Positions 24,729 through 35,249 of a stretch of 64,000 nt of DNA are shown here, piece after piece. A model generated the notes under the pieces. It ran no database searches and was not told the origin of the DNA. It saw only the letters and a list, made by a program, of their open reading frames with translations. This stretch comes from Ovis canadensis. Lineage: Eukaryota; Chordata; Mammalia; Artiodactyla; Bovidae. Every line of letters begins with the position of its first letter. Within the stretch, counting starts at the first letter, position 1. The translations under genes were made by a program, and so were the position numbers. The DNA lies in the NCBI RefSeq assembly GCF_042477335.2, contig NC_091245.1:110518501-110582500 (forward strand), in the 5' to 3' direction.

Positions 24729-24755
24729 ACCATTGAAAAAAAAAAAAAAAAAAAA
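24729..24755 (+). repeat. A-run inside L1 leader
   Basis: Roughly twenty consecutive A's near 24736-24755 within the L1 5' UTR. Confidence 0.85.
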
Positions 24756-25419
24756 CAGAAGCTACCAAGAAATTACCCTACATCCAAAGTCAAAGAAGCC
24801 ACAACAAGATGGTAGAAGAAGCACAATCATGATGAAATCAAATTCTATACCTGCTGGGTGGGTGACAAGCTGGAAAACAATTATACCACAGAAGTTCTCC
24901 CACTGAAATGAAAGTTCTGAGCACCCCCATCAGGATTCCCAGCCTGGAGGGTTGGCAACAGAAGGAGGAGCCTCCAGAGAATCTGGCTTTGAAGATCCCC
25001 AAGATTTGATCATAGATATTTCACAGGATTGGGGAAAACAGACACACCATTCTTTGAGTTCATGCACTAGGTCCCTTGGATAAAAAGCAGCAACCTCATA
25101 AGAGACAGGGCAAGATTTACCTGCTATTATTGCTGTCTTCTGCAGAGTTAGGGGATGCCTGAGGCTCACTATGGTAGTAAGGAAACTGGCATCAGCAATT
25201 CTGGGGAGTACTCACTGGTGTCAGCCTTCCTGGTGGCTACAAATAGCCCCATCAAACAGCCTTTAGGCTCCACTGCTGAGAAGCCTCAGGCCAAATAACC
25301 AATGTGGCAGGAACACAGCTCTACCTCTCAGCAGACAATTGGTTTAAAGTCTTAATGAACAGACCAATCACAAGAAATAAAATTGAAAGTGAGATTTAAC
25401 AACTCTCAACAAATAAAAA

Positions 25420-26844
25420 TCCAGGACTGATGGCTTCACAGGTGAATTCTATCAAACATTTACAGAGGCATTAATACCTATCCTTCTAAAATTATTCAAA
25501 AAAATTGCAAAGGGAGGACTACTCCCAAGCTCATTCTATGAGGCCACCATTACCCTGATACCAAACCCAGACAAAGATACCACACTCACACACACAAATT
25601 ACAGGCCAATATTACTAATGAACAAAGATACAAAAATCCTCAAGAAAATACTAGCAATTCGAATTCAACTAAATATGAAAAATATCACACACCATGATCA
25701 GGTGGGATTTATTCTGGGGATACAAGGATTCTTTAAAATCCACAAATCAATCAATATGGTACATCACATCAAGAAATTAAAGAACTGTATGATCATCTCA
25801 ATAGATGTAGAAAAAGCTTGACAAAATTCAATACACATTTATGATAAAAAAAATAAAAAACTCTCCAGAAAGTGGACATAGAAGGAAGTACCTCAACACA
25901 ATAAAGGCCACATATGACAAACTTAGAGCTAACACCAGATTCAGTGGTGAAAAGCATTTCCTCTAAGGTCAGGAATGAGACAAGGAGGCCCATTTTCACC
26001 ATTTGACCATTATTCAACATAGTTTTGGAAGTCCTAGTCACAGCAATCAAAGAAGAAAAAGAAATAAAAGGAATCCAAACTGGAAAGGAAGGAGTAAAAT
26101 TGTTTGCCAATGACACAATACAATACATAGAAAATCCTATAGAAGTTACCAGAAAACTACTAAAGTTCATCAATGAATTTAGTAAGTGGCAGGAAACAAA
26201 ATTAATACACAGAAAACTGCTGCATTTCTATACATGAAAAATGAAACATCAGAATGAGAAATTAAAGAAACAATCGCATTTACCACTGCATCAGAAGAAT
26301 AAAATACCTAGAAATAAACATACCTACGGAGGCAAAATACTCATACTCCAAAAACTGTAAGATGCTGATGAAAGAAACTGAAGACACTACAAACAGAAAA
26401 ATATACCATATTCCTGGATTGGAAGAGTCAATATTGTGAAAATAACTGTACTACCCAAAGTAATCTACAAATTAGATGCAATCTCTATCAATGACCAATG
26501 ACATATTTTCTTAGAACTAGAATAAAAGAATCTTAAATTGTGTATGGAGGCAGAAAGTCCTCAAATAGCCAAAGCAACTTTAAGAAAGAAAAATGGAGGT
26601 GGAAAAATCAGACTCCCTGACTTCAGACTGTACTACAAAGCTACAGTCATCAAAACACTATGGGACTGGCACAAAAACAGAAATATAGATCAACAAAACA
26701 AGAGAGAAAGTCCAGAAATGAACCCACCTACCTATGGTCAATTAATCTATGATAAAAGAAGAAAGACTATACAATGGATAAAAGACAGTCTCTTCAGTAA
26801 ATGGTGCTAAGAAAGCTTGACATCTACATGCATGTATGTGTGTG

Positions 26845-26876
<32 letters not shown>

Positions 26877-27746
26877 CTTTAACAACACATACAAAAACAA
26901 ACTCAAAATGTGTTAAAGACTGAAATGTAAGACCAGATACTCTAAAACTCTTGGAGAAAAACAGAAGGCAGAACACTCTCTGACATAAATTGCAGCAATA
27001 TCTTTTTGATCTATCTCCCAGAGTAATGAAAATAAACAAATGGTATCTAATTGAATTCGATTTTTTGAATAGCAAAAGTATCTATAAACAAAACAGAAAG
27101 ACAACCCACAGAATGGGAGAAAATATTTCCAAATGATAAAACTGACAAGGGATTAGTCTCCAAAATTTACAAACAGTTCATGTCTCAGTGACAAAAAGAT
27201 AAACAACCTAGTTAAAAAGTGGGCAGAAGACCTAAAAAGACATTTCCCCAAAGAAGACATATAGACAGACAATAAACACATGAAAATATACTCAATGTCA
27301 CTAATTATTAGAAAAGTGCAAATCAAAACTACAGTGAGGTATCACCCCACACTGATCAGAATGGACATAATCAGAATGGACATAATCAAAAAAATATAAA
27401 AACAGTAAATTCTGGAGAGGGTGTGGAGAAAAGGGAACTCTCTTACCCTTGGTGAGAATGTACATTGATACAGCCACTATGGAGAACAGCATGGATGTTC
27501 CTTAAAAGGCTAAACACAGAACTACCATATGACCCAGAAATCTCACTCCTGGGCATATATACAGAGAAAACCATAATTCAAAAAGATAGATGCACCTCAA
27601 TGTTCATTGCAGCACTATTTACAATAGCTAGGACATGGAAGCAACCTAAATGTCCACTGACAGATGAATGGATCCAGAAATTTTGGTGCATATATACAAT
27701 GGAATGTTACTCAGCCATAAAAATAATGGAAAAAAATGTCATTTGA
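25420..27746 (+). pseudogene. L1 ORF2 remnant
   Basis: Reverse transcriptase and C-terminal ORF2 pieces are open in 25618-25821, 26025-26237, 26538-26810 and 27465-27746. The catalytic box reads [10 protein letters not shown] near 26100 instead of FADD, so the first active-site Asp is Asn. The C-terminal TMECYSAIK block near 27695 shows the end of ORF2. Confidence 0.8.
26832..26876. repeat. Compound (TG)n(TA)n(CA)n microsatellite
   Basis: TG repeats, then TA repeats, then CA repeats form a near-perfect inverted repeat centred around 26853. It lies within the L1 ORF2 remnant. Confidence 0.9.
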
Positions 27747-28100
27747 AGAAACATGGATGGATCTGGAGATTATCATACTAAGTGAAGTAAGTCAGTCAGA
27801 GAGAGATAAATATCATATGATACCACATATGTGGAATCTAAAACAATGATACAAATGAACTTATCTACAAACCAGAAACAGATTCATAGCTTTAAAGAAT
27901 GAACTTATGGTTACCAGAGTAGAAGTCTGGGAGGGATAGACTGGGAGTTTGGAATTGACATGTATACATTGCTCTATTTAATAGAAATAACCAACAAGGA
28001 ACTACTGTAAAAATTAATAAATTTTTTTTAAAAAACACACTGAAAAATGAAGTAGAAACAAAGACTTTTCAGACAAACAAAAGCTAAATAAATTTATCAA

Positions 28101-28573
28101 CACTAAAGGTCCATCTAGTCAAGGCTATGGTTTTTCCAGTAGTCATGTATGGATGTGAGAGTTGGACTGTGAAGAAAGCTGAGAACCGAAGAATTGATGC
28201 GTTTGAACTGTGGTGTTGGGGAAGACTCTTGAGAGTCCCTTGGACTGCAAGGAGATCCAACCAGTCCATTTGGAAGGAGATCAGCCCTGGGAATTCTTTG
28301 GAGGGAATGATGCTGATGCTGAAACTCCAGTACTTTGTCCACCTGATGCGAAGAGTTGACTCATTGGAAAAGACTCTGATGCTGGGAGGGATCAGGGGCA
28401 GGAGGAGAAGGGGACGGCAGAGGATGAGATGGCTGGATGGCATCACTGACTCGATGGACATTAGTCTGAGTGAACTCCAGGAGTTGGTGATGGACAGGGA
28501 GGCCTGGCATGCTGCGATTCATGTGGTTGCAAAGAGTTGGACAAGACTGAGTGACTGAACTGAACTGAACTGA
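28101..28573 (+). mobile_element. BovB LINE 3' fragment
   Basis: It starts at 'aaaggtccatctagtcaagg' and runs to the 'ctgaactgaactgag' tail. 28127-28558 is open for 143 codons, covering the BovB C-terminus from [12 protein letters not shown] to the end near SWTRLSD. It interrupts the older L1 just after the ORF1 'caacact' sequence, which resumes at 'gacctgtctcacaag'. Confidence 0.92.
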
Positions 28574-29346
28574 GACCTGTCTCACAAGAAAGATTGAAAG
28601 AAGTTCTTCAAGTTGTTAAAGGATGCTAATTAGTAACATGAAAACATAAAACACACTAGAAAAAGTAAATATATAGTCAAAAGCAGAATACTCAAATACT
28701 GTAATATGGTGGTGTTTTAATTGTAATATGGTGTCTCATAGTATAAATGTTAAAAGACAGAGTAATAAAAATAACTATAGCTACTATTAACATAATCTAT
28801 TAACAAATATACAACATTAAAAGAAGTAAATAGATGAATGAATAAAGAAGATGTGGTATATGTGTATATAAATATACATATATAATGATTGAATATTAAC
28901 CATAAAAATGAATAGTCTACCATTTGCAGAAACATAAAAGGAACTATAGGCATTATGCTAGGTGAAATAAATCAGACAGACGAAGATAAACAAAAGTCTC
29001 ACTTATAGATGAAACCTAAAAAATTTAAACTCATAGAAACAGAGAATTGGTTGGTGATTGTCAGGGGTTGAGGTGGTGGGGGAAATAGGAAAATATTGAC
29101 CAAAGGGTACAAACTTCCACACATAAAATGAATGAGTTCTAGTAAAATGAAAGAGTTCTAGGGTTCTAAAACAAAACATTGTGATAACAGTTAAAATAAT
29201 GAAAGTTGTTAAGGAAGTAGAGCTTAAATATTCTCATCACAAGAAAATAATAAACAATTATGTGACATGATAGAGGCATTATTTAAGGATATGGTGATAA
29301 TTGTTTTGCAACATATACATATATAAAATTAACATATTGTACACCA

Positions 29347-31165
29347 TCAGTTCAGCTCAGTTCAGTCACTCAATCATGTCTGACTCTCTGTGACCCCATG
29401 GACCACAGCACTCCAGGCCTCCCTGTCCATCACCAACTCTTGGAGTTTACCCAAACTCATGTCCATTGAGTCGGTGATGCCATCCAACCATCTCATCCTG
29501 TATTGTCCCCTTCTCCTGCCCTCAATCCTTCCCAGCATCAGGGTCTATTCAATTGATTCAGTTCTTTGCATCAGGTGGCCAAATTATTGGAGTTTCAGCG
29601 TCAACATCAGTCCTTCCAATGAACACTTAGGACTGATCTCTTTTAGGATGGACTGGTTGAATCTCCTTGCAGTCCAAGGGACCCTCAAGAGTCTTCTCTA
29701 GCATCACAGTTCAAAAGCATCAATTCTTTGGTGCTCAGCTTTCTTTATAGTCCAAATCTCACATCCATCCATGACTACTGGAAAAATCATAGCTTTGACT
29801 AGATGGACCTTTGTTGGCAAAGTGATATCTCTGCTTTTTAATATGCTATCTAGGTTGGTTATAGCTTTCCTTTCAAGGAGCAAAAGTGTCTTTTAATTTC
29901 ATGGCTGCAGTCACCATCTGCAGTGATTTTGGAGTCAAAAAATAAAGTTTGTCACTGTTTCCACTGTTTCCCCATCTATTTTCCATGAAGTGATGGGACC
30001 AGATGCCATGATTTTAGTTTTCCGAATTTTGAGTTTTAAGCCAACTTCTTTACTCTACTCTTTCACTTTCATCAAGAGGCTCTTTAGTTCTTCATTTTCT
30101 GCCATAAGAGTGGTGTCATCTGCATATCTGAGATTATTGATATTTCTCTGGCAATTTTGATTCCAGCTTGTGCTTCATCCAGCCCAGCATTCTGCATGAT
30201 GTACTCTGCATATAAGTTAAATCAGCAGGTGACAATATATAGCTTTGACGTACTCCTTTCCCGGTTTGGAACCAATCTGCTTTTCCATGTCTGGTTCTAA
30301 CTCTTGTTCCTTGACCTGCATATAGGCTTTTCATGAGATAGGTAAGGTGGCATGGTATTCCTATCTCTTTAAAAAATTTCCAGTTTATTGTGATCCACAG
30401 AGTCAAAGGTTTTAGCATAGTCAATGAAGCAGAGGTAGATATTTTTTTCTGAAATATCCTTGCTCTGGTGGCTCAGGTGGTTAAGCATCTGTCTACAATG
30501 TGGGGGACCAGGGTTCAATCCCTGGGTCAGGAAGGTCCCTGGAGAAGGAAATGGCAATCCACTCCAGTACTCTTGCCTGGAAAATCCGATGGACAGAGGA
30601 GCCTGGTAGGCTACAGTCCATGAGGTGGGGTTGCAAAGAGTCGGACACGACTGAGCGATCTTCTTTTCTATGATCTCTGGTTCCTCTGCCTCTTCTAAAT
30701 CCAGCTTGTACATCTGGAAGTTCTTGGTTAATGTACCATTGAAGCCATGAAGGATTTTGAGCATAATCTTGCTATCGTGTGAAATGAGTAAATTATATGG
30801 TAGTTTGAACACTTTATGGCATTGCCTTTATATGGGATTGGAACGTAAGCAACTTTTTCAGTCCTGTGACCACTGCTAAGTTTTCCGAATTGTTGGCATA
30901 TTGAGTGCAACACTTTAACAGCAATACCTCTTAGCTATTTTAAATAGCTCAGCTAGAATTTCATCACCTCTACTAGCTTTGCTTGTCATAATGCTTCCTA
31001 AGGCCCAATTGACTTCTCCCTCCACAAAATCTGGCTCTAGGTGAGTGACCACACCATTGTGGATATCCAGGTCATTAAGATCTTTTTTTTTTTTTTTTTT
31101 TTTTACAGCTCTGTGTGTTCTAGCCCCTTCGTCTTAATCTCTTCTGCTTCTGTTAGCTCCTTTTG
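29347..31165 (-). mobile_element. BovB LINE, 5'-truncated, split by Bov-tA
   Basis: Reversed tail at 29347 ('cagttcagctcagttcag'), coding region back to the linker ('cttctgcttctgttagctcc'). A Bov-tA interrupts it at 30460-30660, with loss of about 40 bases of BovB at the insertion site. A pure T-run at 31084-31104 lies where BovB has only a short T tract, an expansion. Confidence 0.9.
30460..30660 (+). mobile_element. Bov-tA SINE inside BovB
   Basis: Forward SINE with head 'gctctggtggctcaggtgg', B-box-like 'ggttcaatccctgg' and end 'gagtcggacacgactgagcg'. It lies opposite in orientation to the host BovB. Confidence 0.93.
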
Positions 31166-31278
31166 TTAGGTCAAGTTGATAATAACTTGCTGAAAAAATC
31201 AATCAACTTGGTCAACTCAGACTCACACAATAACAGGTTTTGTCCTGGCCCTTCAGCATAAAGAGTAAAGAGGTTTTT
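31166..31278. other. Unassigned sequence
   Basis: About 110 bases ending in the left copy of a SINE target duplication (31265-31278). Probably continuous with 31464-31965. Confidence 0.4.
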
Positions 31279-31463
31279 GTTTTTGTTTAATATTTATTTA
31301 TTTGGCTGTGACAAGTCTTAATTGTGGCATGCAAGATCTTTGTTAACTCTTAGTTGAAGCATGGTAGATCTAGTTCCCTGACCAGGGATTGAACCCAGGT
31401 ATCCTGCATTGCGAGCATGGGAGCATGGAGCCTTAGCCACTAGGCCACCAGGGATGTACCATG
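31279..31463 (-). mobile_element. tRNA-derived cetartiodactyl SINE (CHR-like) with target duplication
   Basis: Reversed body with 'tatttatttatttggctgtg', 'agttccctgaccagggattg' and head 'actaggccaccagggatgt'. The duplication GTAAAGAG(G)TTTTT is seen at 31265-31278 and 31464-31476. Confidence 0.88.
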
Positions 31464-31965
31464 GTAAAGAGTTTTTATTTACTATACTGAACATAGTTTC
31501 CCCTTCCATTTTCTTCTCTGAAACTACAGATGTTACATATATACCTCTGTCCCAGGGTCTAATATGGAATTTCAAGGACTTGTATGTTATTTCTTGGTGC
31601 AATTACTCTTCTCTTTGCTCTGACACATTTTAGGATATTTCTGGTATCTGCTAGATATAGGGCATTGACCTGGTGGGGACTCTTCACTCAGGAATTTGAG
31701 TTATCTTGTGTAATAGTACTTGAGATGATAGGAGGTCAAACAGGTTTTCCAGGCCTTTTTTCCCAGTATTAAGAGTTCTCTCATTTCCCCTGTAGCTCAT
31801 TTCCCAATCAGCTCATCTCACTATAACAGTCAAGTCTTGCACATTCTAGAAAAATGTTGATCCTCTAGAAGGGTTGAGAGCTTACTAAATTATGTTGTAT
31901 CTCTCTGTTGGCCACTAAGAGTCAGGGGAATGGCACGTTTTTCCTTCCCATTTCTTTGGCTCGTC
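31464..31965. other. Unassigned sequence, possibly an old ERV or LTR piece
   Basis: About 500 bases with no recognised exon. The general texture (T-rich polyadenylation-like starts, CA-rich blocks) would fit an antisense LTR, but I cannot support a family. Confidence 0.3.
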
Positions 31966-32190
31966 TTTTTTTTTTTTTTTTTTATAATCAAGTAATTTTT
32001 TTTTTTTAGTTTTTTATTTTTTTAAATTTTAAAATCTTTAATTCTTACATGCGTTCCCAAACACGAACCCCCCTCCCACCTCCCTCCCCATAACATCTCT
32101 CTGGGTCATCCCCATGCACCAGCCCCAAGCATGCTGCATCCTGCGTCAGACATAGACTGGCGATTCAATTCTTACATGATAGTATACATG
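31966..32190 (-). mobile_element. Bovine L1 3' UTR, strongly 5'-truncated
   Basis: Poly-T runs at 31966-31984 and about 32000-32012 lead into the reversed bovine L1 3' UTR: 'ccaccccctccc'-like C-rich blocks near 32070, 'gggtcatccccatgcacc', and 'catgatagtatacatg' at the end. Only about 150-200 bases of element were inserted, typical of truncated target-primed copies. Confidence 0.88.
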
Positions 32191-32264
32191 TAATTACAAC
32201 TGTATGATACGGATTTAAGAACATAGTTGTGACTTATTTTTATCTGGAGAAATAATTTGTACAT

Positions 32265-32786
32265 TTTCTGTTGCCAAAACTAAGCCTCTGTTCACCAGTA
32301 TTGAATAGAAATGCAGAGACAGAGTTTTGGGTGAAATAGAAGAGATAGCTTTTATTGTTTTATCAGCAAAGGGGGCCACAGTGGGCTAAAGTGTGACTAT
32401 AAGAACATAACCACACTATAAGAACAGTCTTAAAGTGTGCAAGGAGTAGGGCATGATGAGCTTGTAGACAATTCTCTGATAGGTTGGCATCAAGGTGAAG
32501 TTTCAAGCATCATCAACATTCTGATTTCAATCAGTTTAGGGTCTGTGTTCTTACCGTCAGCAACTTCTATGTGGTGGGAGTCTGCTTTCTGTAAAAAACA
32601 ACTTAGGAATGTGTGTCAGGCCTTTATATTGTTCAAGGAACTGTGAGTTTGATGATTCTGCTGTGTGGTGGATTTATAACCTGAATTGCTACCAATTTTC
32701 CAGCCCAACAGCTAGCTTTTCTGTTTGTTTGTTTCTACATCTTCACATTTCTTGATCTCATCAAACTCTTGAGTCAGCCTTGCTTC
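32265..32786 (-). mobile_element. Probable ERV LTR, minus strand
   Basis: The minus strand carries an AATAAAAGC polyadenylation-like signal (TTTATT at 32351-32356) next to a 'gcaaagggggccacagtggg' block that I associate with LTRs. It may continue past the SINE at 32799-33101 to about 33240. Family not named; no coding sequence. Confidence 0.4.
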
Positions 32787-32798
32787 AAAAGGCAAGGA

Positions 32799-33101
32799 GA
32801 TGGACTTCCCAGGTGGTGCAATGGATAAGAATCCAGCTGCCAATGCAGGGGATGCAGGTTCAACCCCTGATCCAGGAAGAGTCCACGTGCCATGGAGCAA
32901 CTAATTCCATGTACCATAACTGGTGAAGCCCACATGTATAGAGCCTGTGCATCTCAACAAGGGAAAACACTGCAATGAGAAGCCCATGCAACACAACTAG
33001 AAAGCAGCACCCACTTGCTGCAACTACAGAAAACCTGAGCACATCAACGAAGACCTATCATAGCCAAAATTAAATAAATAAATAAAACTTTGAAAAGAAG
33101 A
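32799..33101 (+). mobile_element. Long tRNA-derived cetartiodactyl SINE (CHR type) with target duplication
   Basis: Head 'ggacttcccaggtggtgcaa', body with repeated 'gcaac/gaagcccacat' blocks, and an A-rich (TAAA)n tail near 33070-33090. The duplication AAAAGGCAAGGA is perfect at 32787-32798 and 33102-33113. Confidence 0.9.
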
Positions 33102-33113
33102 AAAAGGCAAGGA

Positions 33114-33876
33114 CATTGGAGCTTGTATATAATTTCATTTCTGCTAGAGAAACAATCAAGGAATTTCCAGTAACAGGAAAAGAAAATGTCTGATTCATGG
33201 TCAGTCCTCTCATGTGCCCTCTGCCTCCTGGTCCCTGGATTGGGACCCTCTGGTGTCCCTAAATTCCCTCTCTACCCTTTACATTTAGACAATGCAAAAT
33301 GTCCACAGAAGCAGAACTGAAGTCTGTAACAGAAAAGCATGAAAGCCTGCTGGCTCTTTGGTGTTCATGCCAAATCCTCCTTGATCTCCCCTGATTTACT
33401 CCTGCATATCTATTTATTTATTTATTTCTAAATCTAGACTTTAACTTTCTCCTCCACCAACCTAGCTTGAATTAATCCAATCTGCTTTATTTACCCTTCA
33501 GAGGACCCCAAATCATTGACTAAGTGCACCAGATCTTTGGGATCCTTTTTCATCTCATGTCCTGATTCTTCTCACAGATCAGATAGTGGGCTCCCACAAT
33601 ACTATCTGCTGATTTATTTCACTTATTTAACATATCAGGATTATTTTCCAAATTACTTCTATTGTATGACATGGGGGAAATGTAGAAAGAGTATTTATTG
33701 AGTCTTCAATCCTTCTAGAAGCTCACTGCTCTTCCAGAATTTGAAGGATTCATATGAATCCATATCATCATATGTAGTGATGATATGGGCCCAGTAATCA
33801 CTTATGATTCTGTGAATAATTCTGAAATGCAAGTGTAATCATGAAATTAAATCACGAAAGTAGTGGATACTTATCA
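33114..33876. other. Unassigned sequence with two adjacent palindromes
   Basis: About 760 bases with no recognised repeat or exon. A 16-base perfect palindrome sits at 33746-33761, and an 11-base-arm hairpin at 33760-33788. A (TTTA)n-like tract occurs near 33410-33425. Confidence 0.4.
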
Positions 33877-34251
33877 TCAGTTCAGTTCAGTCGCTCAGTC
33901 ATGTCCGACTCTTTGCGACCCATGAATCACAGCACACCAGGCCTCCCTGTCCATCACCAACTCCCAGAGTTCACTCAGACTCACGTCCATTGAGTCCGTG
34001 ATGCCATCCAGCCATTCCATGCTCTGTTGTCTCCTTCTCTTCCCCTGCCCCATCCCTCCCAACATCAGAGTCTTTTCCAATGAGTCAACTCTTCGCATGA
34101 GGTGTCCAAAGTACTGGAGTTTCAGCTTTAGCATCATTCCTTCCAAAGAAATCTCAGGGCTGATCTCCTTCAGAATGGACTGGTTGGATCTCCTTGGAGT
34201 CCAAGGGACTCTCAAGAGTATTCTCCAACACCACAGTTCAAAAGTATCAAT
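33877..34251 (-). mobile_element. BovB LINE 3' fragment
   Basis: Reversed tail 'cagttcagttcagtcgctc' and about 370 bases of C-terminal coding region. The minus strand is open for 123 codons (33895-34266) in the BovB frame ([10 protein letters not shown] to the C-terminus). It is followed by non-repeat sequence. Confidence 0.92.
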
Positions 34252-34582
34252 CCTTGTCATAGGCAAGAGGATAACTAGGGCAAAATTTATTTCTGAATAC
34301 TTCAGGAAGAAATTATATGTAAATCATGATTTTATGCTTTTAGTATGTCAACTATTAATAACTATGTAAATATATCACATACTACTGAAACTATAGGCAA
34401 CATTACAGTTGATTTTTCTCCATCCAGGAAGTGCAATCAAGTATTGGTAGTGATAGATGCTTCTAACAAAGATCTGCCACTGCCGCTGTGTGAACAGGAA
34501 AGAAGTGGCTGGTGACTTTCCTTTCCCACTTGAGATAAGAGCCTTGACTAAGGGGCTTTAGTATCTACTGACCCACATTTTG
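34252..34582. other. Unassigned sequence
   Basis: About 330 bases without a recognised repeat or exon. It is part of the non-repetitive island that continues beyond the Bov-tA at 34583-34797. Confidence 0.4.
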
Positions 34583-34797
34583 GCTTGCCAATTGCTGCAG
34601 TGGTAAAAGAATGCACCTGTCAATTCAGGAGAGACTCAAGGGACGTCTGTTTTGATTTCTGGGTCAGGAAGATCCCCTGGAGTAGGAAACGGCAACTCAC
34701 TCCAGGATTCTTGCCTGGGAAATCCCATGGACAGGGGAGCTTGGTGGGCTAAGGTCTGTGGGGTCGCAAAGAGTTGGACACAACTGAGCGACTAAGG
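34583..34797 (+). mobile_element. Bov-tA SINE
   Basis: Diverged forward copy: 'ggcttgccaattgctgcagt' head, 'ttgatttctgggtcagg' B-box region, and 'gttggacacaactgagcgac' end. The head carries a small insertion ('agagactcaagggacgtctg'). Confidence 0.85.
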
Positions 34798-34961
34798 AGG
34801 CACGCATGACCCATGTTTAAATCTGCTGGATATGAAAGTTCTAATGTTGTAACACTTTTCAGACATTTGTAAAATAGATTAACAAACAAACATTAATTTC
34901 TCTCTAATGTTTGATTATGATTAAGATGTTTACCAAAAGAAAACTGTTTGGTTTCTCTAAG

Positions 34962-34971
34962 GAAACAGAAA
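34962..34971 (+). promoter_or_regulatory. ISRE/IRF-like site
   Basis: GAAACAGAAA matches the GAAANNGAAA core bound by IRF-family factors. It is about 220 bases upstream of a possible non-coding exon and on the same strand as PYHIN exons 17-21 kb away. PYHIN genes are interferon-inducible, so the placement would make sense. A ten-base match can also occur by chance. Confidence 0.3.
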
Positions 34972-35119
34972 GCTAAGAACATTGATGGGAGGAGTCTCAG
35001 TTCTGCTTCACAATTTTTGTCTCTGCATATATCCCACATATTGTTTCATAACTGCTTTGTGTCTGGGTATATCCCACATAAGTGCTTTTCTTCCATATTT
35101 CCTTAGTATTTCTGAATAT

Positions 35120-35249
35120 CATAAAATCTTGCACTTCAGCTTCTGAGAGCTTTCATGATTTATCTTCTTACTTAAACAAAACTAATACCGAGAGCTGCAT
35201 TTCTGAAGAATTCTAGATTTGGGCCAGTGTAGAAGAATTTTCAGTGAGG
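35120..35249 (+). other. Possible non-coding first exon of the PYHIN relic
   Basis: In non-repeat sequence, 'aattttcagtgag' is followed at 35250 by a good splice donor GTGAGT. No long reading frame is present, as expected for an untranslated first exon. The start is unknown. The idea rests on the donor, the upstream ISRE-like site, the strand and the fact that PYHIN genes typically start with a non-coding exon. Not verified. Confidence 0.25.

Larger units (their letters stand above)
24651..28035 (+). mobile_element. L1 with 5' UTR joined directly to ORF2 (internal deletion)
   Basis: It begins with an L1 5' leader ('cagaagctcaagatggcaga') running to about 25380, then passes within about 50 bases into ORF2 reverse transcriptase sequence ('ccaggactgatggcttcaca'), and continues to a 3' UTR and A-rich end near 28020-28035. 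ORF1 and the endonuclease are missing. The flanks ('tagtgaaggagag' and 'aatgaagtagaaac') are the two sides of the same ORF1 sequence of the older L1, so it inserted there. Confidence 0.8.
24528..29346 (+). mobile_element. Older L1/HAL1-like element, interrupted, fused to U6
   Basis: The pieces 24528-24650, 28036-28100 and 28574-29346 read in order: the ORF1 C-terminal region ('gtggaatggtatattcaaa', then 'cttttcagacaaacaaaagc'), the stretch after ORF1 ('aaaggatgctaattagtaac'), then, without any ORF2 body, an L1 3' end ('aaattaacatattgtacacc'). ORF1 running almost directly into a 3' end is the HAL1 (half-L1) pattern, or a deletion. It is interrupted by a younger L1 (24651-28035) and a BovB. Confidence 0.7.
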
